Assembly: GCA_023132075.1 (NCBI GenBank)
Contig: JAGLYT010000021.1
Location: forward strand, 1-11,278
DNA: 11,278 nt
Direction of reading: 5' to 3'
DNA from: JAGLHV01 sp023132075 [NCBI: bacterium]
Lineage (GTDB): Bacteria; CBDUZB01; JAGLHV01
Positions 1-6,176 of the stretch are shown piece after piece. Below the pieces are notes generated by a model. That model was not told the DNA's origin and made no database searches. It worked only from the letters and a program-made list of their open reading frames with translations. Position numbers and translations under genes: made by a program. Position 1 is the first letter of the stretch. Each line of letters starts with the position of its first letter.

Positions 1-1
1 T

Positions 2-346
2 ATTCTGGAAGTTGATCAATGTTTTGTGTGTGGAGGGGTTTGGTTTGATAAAGGGGAGCTTGATAAATATACTACCGAAAAGTTGACGATTATCGATTCT
101 GCGACATTAGGTAAGGAGATGGATCGAAAATTAGATGAGAAAGAAGGTCAATGTCCGCGATGTAAAATTATGCTTAAAAAAGGTCCCTACAAAAAAGAAC
201 CAACCATAACGCTGGATATTTGTGAAAAATGCGGTGGAGTGTGGTTGGATTCTACAGAAATTGATCGTGTGGAAAGGGCTAATAAAGAGAAAGTTGGTTT
301 TTTGCAATTATTGATTAGAGGGTTCAAAAAACCTAAACAAGAGTAA
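2..346 (+). CDS. zf-TFIIB double zinc-ribbon protein, 5' end missing
   Basis: The open frame enters from the left edge (first full codon at base 2) and ends at TAA 344-346, so 114 residues are visible and the true start lies outside the window. GTG at 26-28 is in frame but falls inside a zinc motif (C-F-V-C), so it is not the start. Two zf-TFIIB-type ribbons can be read. Of the first, only the distal half remains: CxxC-GGVWFDKGEL. The second is complete: CPRC, then about 20 residues, then CEKCGGVWLDSTEID. Each ribbon should bind one Zn2+ through four Cys. Proteins of this family are small, cytosolic and mostly of unknown function; a role in nucleic-acid or protein binding would be inference. 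The C-terminus is basic (GFKKPKQE). The gene converges with the Fic gene across a 335-bp spacer. Confidence 0.85.
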   Translation: MLEVDQCFVCGGVWFDKGELDKYTTEKLTIIDSATLGKEMDRKLDEKEGQCPRCKIMLKKGPYKKEPTITLDICEKCGGVWLDSTEIDRVERANKEKVGFLQLLIRGFKKPKQE

Positions 347-374
347 AATAAAAAGATATATCTCCCCTATATCT
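345..374 (-). terminator. Possible intrinsic terminator of the fic transcript
   Basis: AGATATA (354-360) and TATATCT (368-374) form a perfect 7-bp stem with a 7-nt loop. Read on the minus strand, the stem is followed by TTTTATTTT (353-345), a U-rich tract. It lies directly after the plus-strand zinc-ribbon stop codon, at the far end of the transcript running leftward from fic. The stem is all A/T except one G-C pair, so termination would be weak. On the plus strand no U-tract follows. Confidence 0.35.
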
Positions 375-381
375 ACTAAAA

Positions 382-443
382 TTATCAAAGTATATTTTGA
401 TAAGATTCTGCTTATCAAAGCAAATCGGCATTTATTTTGATAA
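382..443. promoter_or_regulatory. Four TTATCAAA half-sites in copy A (operator-like)
   Basis: The half-sites are TTATCAAA 382-389, TTTGATAA 396-403, TTATCAAA 412-419 and TTTGATAA 436-443, all exact. They can be read as an 8-6-8 palindrome and an 8-16-8 palindrome, or as one central TTTGATAA-N8-TTATCAAA unit (396-419). The same arrangement occurs in copy B next to the fic promoter. Here no gene starts nearby, so this copy may be a relic of the duplication. Confidence 0.55.
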
Positions 444-518
444 CAATCTATGAATTTTTTTATATTTAAATCAAACCTCTGCAGGACATGATTATGGTGC
501 ATAGGGAACGAGGACTTT

Positions 519-556
519 TGTAACAAAAATGTTACAACTGTAACAGGGTTGTTACA
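519..556. promoter_or_regulatory. Tandem TGTAACA-N4-TGTTACA palindromes, copy A
   Basis: There are two perfect 18-bp palindromes, TGTAACA-AAAA-TGTTACA (519-536) and TGTAACA-GGGT-TGTTACA (539-556). They are separated by 2 bp and their centres are 20 bp apart, close to two helical turns. Such a pair would suit cooperative binding of two dimers of a regulator. They lie downstream of fic and far from any start codon, so their target is unclear. I do not assign the regulator. Confidence 0.5.
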
Positions 557-596
557 TATAAGCAAATGAAGTGTAAATCAGGAAGGGTTTAAGCTA

Positions 597-632
597 TTAC
601 CTTCTAATTTCAGGAGTATGTGAAGGTGGTAA
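597..632. other. Hairpin-forming segment downstream of fic, copy A
   Basis: ACCTTC (599-604) pairs with GAAGGT (622-627), and TTACC (597-601) could alternatively pair with GGTAA (628-632). The arms differ in sequence from the equivalent hairpin at 2166-2202, yet pairing is retained in both copies. No U-tract follows in either direction, so it is not a standard terminator. Confidence 0.35.
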
Positions 633-681
633 AGAAAAAGTCCAATCATATCATATTAAATATTTTCACTATTTACTTTTT

Positions 682-1839
682 CTATTCCGAATTTCCGGAT
701 ATGAGAGTAAGAAGTTCTTTTGCACAATAGATTCGATTACGTTTACGGCCGGATACTTCCTGGAGAATCCTAAATTTAACAAGATGTTCAACAGATGCTT
801 TGGCAGTTGGCCAGGTTATTTTCAAATAATCACTTATTCCCGGCAAACTGACAAATGGATTTAAAAAGAGCATATCCAATAACTGAAAAACAGGGGTAGA
901 AACTGACTTTTCATGGAGTTGCTGGCGATATTTATGTTGCAGAGATAAAATTTTGTGCCCGGTTTCTTCAGCAGCCTTGGCCTGTTTTGCCACTCCACGA
1001 AGGAAATATTTTAACCATTCATCCCAATGGCCTGCCTGACTGACTCCAAGAAGCAAGTCGTAATATTCACTTCGATATTTTTCAAAAAAATCACTGAGGT
1101 AAAGAATTGGATATTCCAGATAACCTTTCTCGTAAAGATAAAAAGTAATCAATAGTCGTCCTACCCTTCCGTTACCGTCAAGGAATGGATGAATTGCTTC
1201 AAACTGGTAATGCATTAAAGCACATTTGATAAGAGGAGCGATGGAATCATCAGCGTGAAGAAATTTTTCCCATTGACCGAGTGCCTCAGTCATTTCCGGA
1301 ACAGGTGGAGGTACATATGTTGCGTTGGCAAGAGAGCAACCAGGAGGGCCTATCCAATTCTGAGTAGTCCGAAATTCACCGGGTTTCATTCTTTCACCCC
1401 GAACACCTTCCATAAGCTTTAAATGAATTTCCCGAACCAGTCTTAAACTGAGTGGCAGGTTTTTGAGTCTGGAAAGTCCATAATTTATGGCTCGCAAATA
1501 GTTTAAGACTTCCAATACATCATTATATTTTGGTTTTTCCTTAGATGCTTCATAGTAAAGGATATCTGAAAGTGATGCTTGAGTTCCTTCAATTCTTGAG
1601 CTTTGAACAGCTTCTTTTCTAATGTAAGGAGCAACTAGTAAATTAGGGTTTGGAATAAGTCTACTTAAAGAAGACAGGGCACCGATAGCACGATCTGCCT
1701 CAGATAAAAAGCCCACTATTTCTGTAGAAAACGTGTCCAGGCTTGACGGGGGTAGGGGATGAGGAATAAAAGCCCAATAGTTTGTTCTGGTTTTAATAAT
1801 TTGTCCTGTCGGACTATTTTTAAATTTATCGATATTCAT
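682..1839 (-). CDS. Class II Fic-family AMP-transferase with C-terminal winged helix
   Basis: This 385-residue protein has the Fic_N/Fic layout. The N-terminal part contains PHPLPP and the inhibitory helix motif S80-S-R-I-E84-G85, matching (S/T)xxxE(G/N) placed before the Fic core, which defines class II. The catalytic motif H217-PFLDGNGR-x-GR228 is intact: H217 is the expected base and N223/R225/R228 the phosphate-binding residues. Known family chemistry is transfer of AMP from ATP to a hydroxyl side chain of a target protein, held off by the inhibitory Glu. Residues about 315-375 look like a winged helix (LPGISDYLKITWPTAKASVEHL, split here as ISDYLKI and TAKASVEHLV, then RKRNRIY), as in SoFic-like proteins, and could bind DNA. 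No Shine-Dalgarno is evident at the start; the promoter sits almost on the ATG. The gene is flanked by direct repeats A and B. The target protein is unknown. Confidence 0.92.
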   Translation of the reverse strand: MNIDKFKNSPTGQIIKTRTNYWAFIPHPLPPSSLDTFSTEIVGFLSEADRAIGALSSLSRLIPNPNLLVAPYIRKEAVQSSRIEGTQASLSDILYYEASKEKPKYNDVLEVLNYLRAINYGLSRLKNLPLSLRLVREIHLKLMEGVRGERMKPGEFRTTQNWIGPPGCSLANATYVPPPVPEMTEALGQWEKFLHADDSIAPLIKCALMHYQFEAIHPFLDGNGRVGRLLITFYLYEKGYLEYPILYLSDFFEKYRSEYYDLLLGVSQAGHWDEWLKYFLRGVAKQAKAAEETGHKILSLQHKYRQQLHEKSVSTPVFQLLDMLFLNPFVSLPGISDYLKITWPTAKASVEHLVKFRILQEVSGRKRNRIYCAKELLTLISGNSE

Positions 1840-1847
1840 TTGTAGCC

Positions 1848-1876
1848 ATTTTACTTTTTTATCAAAGAGATGTCAA
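1848..1876 (-). promoter_or_regulatory. fic promoter, nearly leaderless
   Basis: On the minus strand, a perfect -35 TTGACA (1876-1871) is followed by a 17-bp spacer and -10 TAAAAT (1853-1848). The expected start point is near 1841, only about 2 nt before the ATG at 1839-1837, so the mRNA would be leaderless or nearly so. This fits the absence of a ribosome site. The -35 is flanked by TTATCAAA half-sites and the spacer contains one, which implies repression of this promoter. Confidence 0.65.
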
Positions 1877-1960
1877 GTATTTTTTGATAAGAATAAAATT
1901 ATCAAAGTATATTTTGATAAGACTCTGCTTATCAAAGCAAATCGGCATTTATTTTGATAA
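1859..1960. promoter_or_regulatory. Symmetric array of six TTATCAAA/TTTGATAA half-sites
   Basis: Exact half-sites lie at 1859 (TTATCAAA), 1883 (TTTGATAA), 1899 (TTATCAAA), 1913 (TTTGATAA), 1929 (TTATCAAA) and 1953 (TTTGATAA). The start-to-start steps are 24, 16, 14, 16 and 24 bp, so the whole 102-bp array is symmetric about its centre. A repeated unit TTTGATAA-N8-TTATCAAA occurs at 1883-1906 and 1913-1936. The leftmost half-site lies inside the fic promoter spacer and the next lies just upstream of the -35. This looks like a multi-site operator controlling fic; the Fic winged helix is one candidate ligand (inference). Confidence 0.65.
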
Positions 1961-2072
1961 CAATCTATGAAATTTTTTATATTTAAGCCAAAAATGATAA
2001 TAAACATTTCTCTTATTGTCGTTTTCAATACATACTAATAGGATTGTGTTGTGTAAGAAGTGGGGACTCTTT

Positions 2073-2110
2073 TGTAACAAAAATGTTACAACTGTAACAG
2101 GGTTGTTACA
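2073..2110. promoter_or_regulatory. Tandem TGTAACA-N4-TGTTACA palindromes, copy B
   Basis: TGTAACA-AAAA-TGTTACA (2073-2090) and TGTAACA-GGGT-TGTTACA (2093-2110) are identical in sequence and spacing to 519-556, although neighbouring bases have diverged. Preservation of both 18-bp palindromes between diverged copies supports selection as binding sites, or recent copying. They lie 112-149 bp beyond the ATPase stop and more than 200 bp upstream of the fic start. Confidence 0.5.
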
Positions 2111-2165
2111 TATAAGTAAATGAAGTGTAAATCAGGAAGGGCTTAAGATTTACTATTACTACCTC

Positions 2166-2202
2166 TACTACCTCCTAATTTTTACTAAAAGTGGAAGTAG
2201 TA
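2166..2202. other. Hairpin downstream of the ATPase gene, copy B
   Basis: TACTACCTCC (2166-2175) and GGAAGTAGTA (2193-2202) can form a 10-bp stem with a 17-nt loop; in minus-strand RNA one pair is G-U. It is the counterpart of 597-632, with different arm sequence but preserved pairing. No U-run follows on the minus strand, so intrinsic termination is doubtful; a 3'-UTR structure or processing signal is possible. Confidence 0.4.
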
Positions 2203-2221
2203 AAGAAAAAATCTAATCATA

Positions 2222-4918
2222 TCATATTGAACAGAGATTTCTTTTTCTCTTAAACATTTTCACTGTTTCTACCGCCCACAAAGGAAAAGACGAGATGAGC
2301 ACTATTAATAGCCAGTCTGAAAAGGCTAATGTTTCCGTTTTGAATACTTTTTGAAAAAAGGGTATATGGACCACGGCAATTTGAAGGAGAAATGATATTA
2401 AGGCGGCATAAATAATTTTTTTATTGGTAAAGATTCCCAGTTTAAATATTGATTGGGTTTTACTGCGGCAATTAAAGGCATGAAATAATTGTGTACAGGC
2501 AAGGACAATAAAGGCTACCGTTCTTGCTCTTTCTATTGATGATTTTTCCACATATAAAACAAAAACAAACGATAATAAACTGCACAAAGCAATAAAAACA
2601 CCCTGCTGTAAAATTAACAATGCACCTTGTTTAGTTACTACTGACTCATCTTTAGAACGGGGAGAACGCTGCATAATGTGAGGGTCTATTGGATCTACTC
2701 CCAGGGCAAATGCCGGAAATCCGTCAGTTACCACATTTACCCAGAGGATATGAATGGGTAAAAGCGGTATGGGTAATCCGATTAATGAAGAAACAAACAT
2801 AACACAAATCTCTCCCATATTACAGGAAAGCAGGTAATGGATGAATTTTTTTATATTGTCATAAACGCCTCTGCCTTCTTTAATTGCGGCCACTATAGAG
2901 GCAAAATTATCATCGGTAATAACCATATCCGATACCTCTTTGGTCACGTCGGTGCCGGTAATTCCCATAGCTATTCCGATATCGGCTTCTTTGACCGCAG
3001 GAGCATCGTTTACCCCATCCCCGGTCATTGCTACAATTTCACTATGCTCTCGTAGTGCACGGACAATTCTTAATTTATGCTCAGGGGAAACACGGGCGTA
3101 AACGGCAGTTTTAGTGACTTCTTCTTTAAAGGTTTCGTCACTTAATTTGTCCAATTCTATTCCGGTTAATGCACGGATATCATTTTTGAAAAAACCCAGT
3201 TTTTGAGCAATTGCCGTTGCTGTTTGTTTATGGTCACCGGTAATCATTACTGTTCTTATGCCGGCGGTTTTACATTCAGCTACTGCTTTTTTTACTTCTT
3301 CCCTGGGTGGGTCAACCATTGCCATTAAACCTAAAAAAACAAGATTTTTCTCTATGGTTTCCGGGCCATAATTGGTAACGCTATTATCTAATTCCCGATA
3401 GCTTACCGCTAAAATTCTCATTGCCTGATGGGCAAGTTCACTATTAACATCAAGTATATTTTGCTTATTGTCCCGGGTAATTTTTCTTCGCTGGCCATTT
3501 ATTTCAATCTCGGTGCAATTATCGAGCATTACATCAGGAGCTCCTTTTACAAAAGCAACTAATTTGTTTTTATCTTTGCGGATGATGGTCATTTTTTTTC
3601 GGATAGAATCAAAAGGAATTTCTTCTACAAAAGGAAATTCTTCTTCAAGTTTATCTTTCCATAAACCGGATTTAGCCGCACAAACTAATAAGGAACCTTC
3701 TGTAGGATCCCCGATTATTTTATAAGAATCATCTTTTTTAATCAGCTCAGCTCCGTTACATAAGCTCCCGCAGACTAAAACATTTTTTAAATCCGGATAA
3801 TCGGCTAAGTTAATTGCCTCTTCGTTAAACAGAAATTTTCCCCGGGGTTCATATCCTATACCGGTTACTTTAAATAGAGTATTATTGGTAAAAACTGCCT
3901 GAACAGTCATTTCGTTTTTAGTAAGAGTTCCTGTTTTATCCGAGCATATTACTGTTGAACAGCCTAATGTTTCAATAGCAGGGAGTTTCCTGATAAGAGC
4001 ATTACGTTTTACCATTTTTTGAACACCCAGGGCCAGCACAACAGTTACTACTGCCGGAAGTCCTTCCGGTATAGCGGCTACGGCTAAACTTACGGAGGTA
4101 AGAAATAAATCAAAAAGGTCTTCACCGCGTAGAAATCCCAATAAAAAAACGATGGAAACAAGAACGAAACAAAAGTAAACGATAAATTTGCCAAACCGGG
4201 CTAATTTTTTTTGTAGAGGGGTGGATTGCTGTTCCACCTCTTGAATCATTTCCGCAATTTTACCCAATTCAGTATTCATTCCCGTTTCAACGATTATTGC
4301 TCTTGCTTTGCCCGAAGAAACGGAAGTTCCCAGATAGAGCATATTTTTTCTATCGGCTAAGGCAATTTCTTTATTTAAAACAGCAGTAGTTTTTATCGTT
4401 GGATTAGATTCTCCGGTGAGACTTGCTTCCTGTGTGCTAAAGTTTTGAGTCATATAGACCACACGGCTATCCGCCGGGATATGGTCACCTGCCTCGATTT
4501 CTATCAGGTCACCGGGAACAAGATTTAAAGAAGGTACGATTTCATGTTTACTTTTGCGGATGACTTTAGAGAAAGGGGAGGATAATTTTTTTAAACCCTC
4601 CAGGGCTTTTTCGGCACGATATTCCTGAATAAATCCCAAAATGCTATTTAAAGTAACAATAGCTACTATAGCAACGGCATCTATCCATTCACCTAAAAAA
4701 CCCGATACCAAAGCCGCCCCGATTAATACCCAGACGATAAAATTTTCAAATTGTTCAAAGAAAATCCGTATAGGAGAACGGCTTTTTTTTTCTTTTAATT
4801 GATTCTGTCCGTATTTTTTTAATCTGCTCGTTGCTTCCTCGGTGCTCAGGCCACAAGTCAAATCACCGGCTAATATCTTGGCTACTTCCTCTTTTTCTAT
4901 CTGCCACCAATTTTTCAT
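2222..4918 (-). CDS. P-type Ca2+-transporting ATPase (SERCA/PMR1 type, IIA)
   Basis: This 898-residue inner-membrane pump should export Ca2+ using ATP. In order: a cation-ATPase N-terminal domain (about 3-65); actuator TGES (168-171); TM4 P284-EGLP; phosphorylation loop DKTGTLT with acceptor D327; nucleotide-binding KGAP (458-461); hinge TGD (560-562); GDGVNDAP (633-640); and a C-terminal six-helix block. Ca2+ ligands by family alignment: E285 in TM4, N700 and E703 in TM5, N728, T731 and D732 in TM6. The TM8 position of SERCA E908 appears to be Q810 (TQLFHAFN), as in PMR1-like pumps, so one high-affinity site is more likely than two. The length is normal. The start ATG has AAGGA at 4930-4926, 7 nt upstream. 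The last codons overlap repeat copy B. Mn2+ transport is an alternative or additional activity. Confidence 0.92.
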   Translation of the reverse strand: MKNWWQIEKEEVAKILAGDLTCGLSTEEATSRLKKYGQNQLKEKKSRSPIRIFFEQFENFIVWVLIGAALVSGFLGEWIDAVAIVAIVTLNSILGFIQEYRAEKALEGLKKLSSPFSKVIRKSKHEIVPSLNLVPGDLIEIEAGDHIPADSRVVYMTQNFSTQEASLTGESNPTIKTTAVLNKEIALADRKNMLYLGTSVSSGKARAIIVETGMNTELGKIAEMIQEVEQQSTPLQKKLARFGKFIVYFCFVLVSIVFLLGFLRGEDLFDLFLTSVSLAVAAIPEGLPAVVTVVLALGVQKMVKRNALIRKLPAIETLGCSTVICSDKTGTLTKNEMTVQAVFTNNTLFKVTGIGYEPRGKFLFNEEAINLADYPDLKNVLVCGSLCNGAELIKKDDSYKIIGDPTEGSLLVCAAKSGLWKDKLEEEFPFVEEIPFDSIRKKMTIIRKDKNKLVAFVKGAPDVMLDNCTEIEINGQRRKITRDNKQNILDVNSELAHQAMRILAVSYRELDNSVTNYGPETIEKNLVFLGLMAMVDPPREEVKKAVAECKTAGIRTVMITGDHKQTATAIAQKLGFFKNDIRALTGIELDKLSDETFKEEVTKTAVYARVSPEHKLRIVRALREHSEIVAMTGDGVNDAPAVKEADIGIAMGITGTDVTKEVSDMVITDDNFASIVAAIKEGRGVYDNIKKFIHYLLSCNMGEICVMFVSSLIGLPIPLLPIHILWVNVVTDGFPAFALGVDPIDPHIMQRSPRSKDESVVTKQGALLILQQGVFIALCSLLSFVFVLYVEKSSIERARTVAFIVLACTQLFHAFNCRSKTQSIFKLGIFTNKKIIYAALISFLLQIAVVHIPFFQKVFKTETLAFSDWLLIVLISSFPLWAVETVKMFKRKRNLCSI

Positions 4919-4930
4919 TTACTTTTCCTT

Positions 4931-5016
4931 TTTATATGTAATTTTGTATTAATTGTAAAATAGGGGGGAGAGTTAAAGGAAGGAAATAATGGACAGTTAT
5001 GTTAAATAAGTGTCAA
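4931..5016 (-). promoter_or_regulatory. ATPase gene promoter region, two candidates
   Basis: The distal candidate has -35 TTGACA at 5016-5011, inside repeat copy C, with a poor -10 CATTAT at 4991-4986 (19-bp spacer); it would give a leader containing the AAGGA ribosome site. The proximal candidate has -35 TTTACA (4959-4954), a 17-bp spacer and -10 TATAAA (4936-4931); it would start only about 5 nt before the ATG and exclude the ribosome site. The sequence alone does not decide between them. Confidence 0.35.
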
Positions 5017-5046
5017 ATATATTTTGATAAGAACAAAGTTATAAAA
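5011..5046. repeat. Repeat copy C: operator unit upstream of the ATPase gene
   Basis: Bases 5011-5042 match 1871-1902 at 28 of 32 positions, in the same orientation relative to the downstream gene. The segment carries TGTCAA (the -35 in reverse) and TTTGATAA (5023-5030), an 8-bp spacer, and TTATAAAA (5039-5046, one change from TTATCAAA). It therefore repeats the TTTGATAA-N8-TTATCAAA unit of the fic operator and suggests that fic and the ATPase gene answer to one regulator, or that both starts derive from one copied element. Confidence 0.55.
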
Positions 5047-5137
5047 GGTTCCCTTGAGAACATTAGTGGCAATCATTTATAAGGAATCTATCCCGAATGG
5101 TACGATTGCATATTTTAATATGAGGACTCTAAATTAC

Positions 5138-5254
5138 TCAGGAATCTTTTATTTTAGAACTAATCCACATATAGAATCTTTCTGTAAGTTTAAGTATTTC
5201 CAAAGCTTCTTTTTCAGTAAAATTTCTATCTTCATATTCAATGATATTTTTTTT
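5138..5254 (-). other. Out-of-frame HEPN C-terminus after an A8 homopolymer
   Basis: From the A8 run (5254-5247 on the minus strand), the frame reached by adding one A reads NIIEYEDRNF, then TEKEALEILKL, then TERFYMWISS, and ends at TGA (5140-5138). The EYE-D-R...EA...L...ERF..W pattern is typical of the last HEPN helices, while the called frame is not. An A9 tract, or loss of two As, would give one continuous protein. Confidence 0.75.
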
Positions 5255-5535
5255 AAAGTATTGCTTTTGGATTTAGTTTCATCTAAATCTACTGAATTTA
5301 TCAGTAAAGTAACCACATCCAGGTGATTTTCACTTTTACAACGAATACCCGCATAAAAAACAAGCATTGCATCACAGGCAGAAATAGCACAATGAACAGC
5401 ATTTAGACCGACAGCATCCCAGTTTTGTATTTCTTTAGCCTGAAACATTACTTTATAAAACTGGGTAGCTTTCCTAAAATAAACTCTATATTGAGTTTTT
5501 TCTATGGGTTTTGTTTTTATTTTTTTAGCAGACAT
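5149..5535 (-). CDS. HEPN-domain protein (putative toxin), frameshifted near the C-terminus
   Basis: The uninterrupted frame gives 128 residues. Residues 20-80 are HEPN-like: A-V-G-L-N-A-V-H-C-A-I helix, then R65-CKSEN-H71, fitting the Rx4-6H RNase motif; there is no Tyr two residues after His as in HepT. After residue about 95 the sequence stops looking like HEPN and becomes K/L-rich. The next frame contains the expected family C-terminus, so the gene is interrupted at the A8 run (plus-strand T8, 5247-5254); the restored product would be 132 residues ending at 5138. The start codon directly follows the MNT stop (TAAATG), with GAAGGA 9 nt upstream inside the MNT gene, so translation is coupled. 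HEPN proteins of this type are usually ribonucleases or tRNA-targeting toxins paired with an MNT antitoxin. Likely non-functional unless slippage restores the frame. Confidence 0.8.
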   Translation of the reverse strand: MSAKKIKTKPIEKTQYRVYFRKATQFYKVMFQAKEIQNWDAVGLNAVHCAISACDAMLVFYAGIRCKSENHLDVVTLLINSVDLDETKSKSNTLKKISLNMKIEILLKKKLWKYLNLQKDSICGLVLK

Positions 5536-6159
5536 TTAAATTATTCCTTCTAAATCTTTACCAAAAAGCAAATTATGTGACCGCAAAATCTTTTTTATTA
5601 AAGGAAGTCCTTTTTTATATTTTAGTTTAAACTCAGCAGTAGTTTGAATATAGGGAGAAACTACATTGCCGAATTTGTCAAAAATATTTCTATTTACTTT
5701 TTCAAAATTTTCTTCTATTTGTACTTTATATTTTTTATCACTTACCAATATCAAAAGATCTATGTCACTTGTAGGCTGTTCTTTTTTTACTTGGATACTA
5801 CCAAAAACTGCTATAGAAACTATGTTTTTTTTTGCTATGGGATTTATGTTTTCTATTATAGCTTTATATACTTCACGATGGAGTTGGTTTTCTTTTTCAT
5901 ATAAAGGTTTAAGCAAAGCTGATATAAGAAAATTTTCTTTATTCAAGCGATAAAGATAGCTCTTACCTACATTTTTCAGTAATAACACTTGTTCAAAATT
6001 CAATTCACGTAAGGCCTTGTGACAAGTAGCAGGAGTTATTTTAATTTCTTTGGCAATTTGACGGCCGTTCCATTCTGCTTCTGTTCTACAAAGGAATCGC
6101 AAGATTTTAACCTTTACCTCGCTATTTAAAATTTTATCTAAAGGCTTGTTTATTCTCAT
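5536..6159 (-). CDS. Winged-helix minimal nucleotidyltransferase (MNT), putative antitoxin
   Basis: This 207-residue protein has two domains. Residues about 10-75 form a winged helix (VKVKILRFL, GRQIAKEI, ATCHKALREL, then a wing with KSYLYRL). Residues about 110-175 form a nucleotidyltransferase with the classic GSx10DxD motif: G120-S121, D132, D134. In MNT antitoxins such as MntA this site adds AMP to the HEPN partner. The usual third acidic residue is not obvious; the equivalent strand reads NVVSPYI. The gene is first in a two-gene operon with HEPN (stop and start abut). It has its own promoter and tandem operators, and the winged helix is the natural candidate for autorepression. The start ATG has AAAAGG about 9 nt upstream. 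The frame is intact, unlike its partner. Function as an antitoxin is inferred from domain and context. Confidence 0.85.
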   Translation of the reverse strand: MRINKPLDKILNSEVKVKILRFLCRTEAEWNGRQIAKEIKITPATCHKALRELNFEQVLLLKNVGKSYLYRLNKENFLISALLKPLYEKENQLHREVYKAIIENINPIAKKNIVSIAVFGSIQVKKEQPTSDIDLLILVSDKKYKVQIEENFEKVNRNIFDKFGNVVSPYIQTTAEFKLKYKKGLPLIKKILRSHNLLFGKDLEGII

Positions 6160-6176
6160 ATATTTTTACCTTTTAA

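Larger units (their letters stand above)
377..670. repeat. Direct repeat copy A, left of fic
   Basis: This spacer matches 1895-2264 on the other side of fic, in the same orientation. Two blocks are nearly identical. Block 1 (377-474, matching 1895-1991) carries TTATCAAA palindromes and the shared string from the first palindrome to CAATCTATGA. Block 2 (508-593, matching 2064-2147) carries the TGTAACA palindromes and GAAGTGTAAATCAGGAAGGG. The stretch between the blocks is unrelated (about 34 bp here, about 72 bp in copy B). Downstream of block 2 both copies keep a hairpin and ATCATATCATATT. A final match, TTAAATATTTTCACT (656-670), resembles 2250-2264 with one mismatch; those bases in copy B lie inside the ATPase 3' coding end. 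There is no coding potential and no transposase. Confidence 0.85.
1895..2264. repeat. Direct repeat copy B, between fic and the ATPase gene
   Basis: This partner of copy A (377-670) has the same orientation. Block 1 is 1895-1991 and block 2 is 2064-2147, separated by an unrelated stretch of about 72 bp. Compared with A, this copy has an insertion of about 20 bp after ATCATATCATATT (around 2223-2249) and then resumes with TTAAACATTTTCACT (2250-2264), inside the last codons of the ATPase gene. Repeat homology therefore runs slightly into that gene, which suggests the ancestral unit included the ATPase 3' end plus its downstream spacer. Confidence 0.8.

Noticed and set aside
26-28. GTG as start of the zinc-ribbon protein
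   Set aside because: It lies between the two Cys of a CxxC pair and the frame is open to the window edge.
308-565. 85-codon minus-strand open frame in the convergent spacer
   Set aside because: It overlaps the zinc-ribbon 3' end and consists of repeat DNA and palindromes. The equivalent frame is not kept in copy B, and it resembles no family.
377-2264. Composite transposon or insertion sequence around fic
   Set aside because: There is no transposase, no terminal inverted repeats and no short target duplication. The flanks are long direct repeats of spacer DNA.
5054-5953. Several plus-strand open frames over the HEPN and MNT genes
   Set aside because: They are Phe/Tyr/Ile-rich shadows of AT-rich minus-strand genes. 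The minus-strand products carry recognisable motifs.
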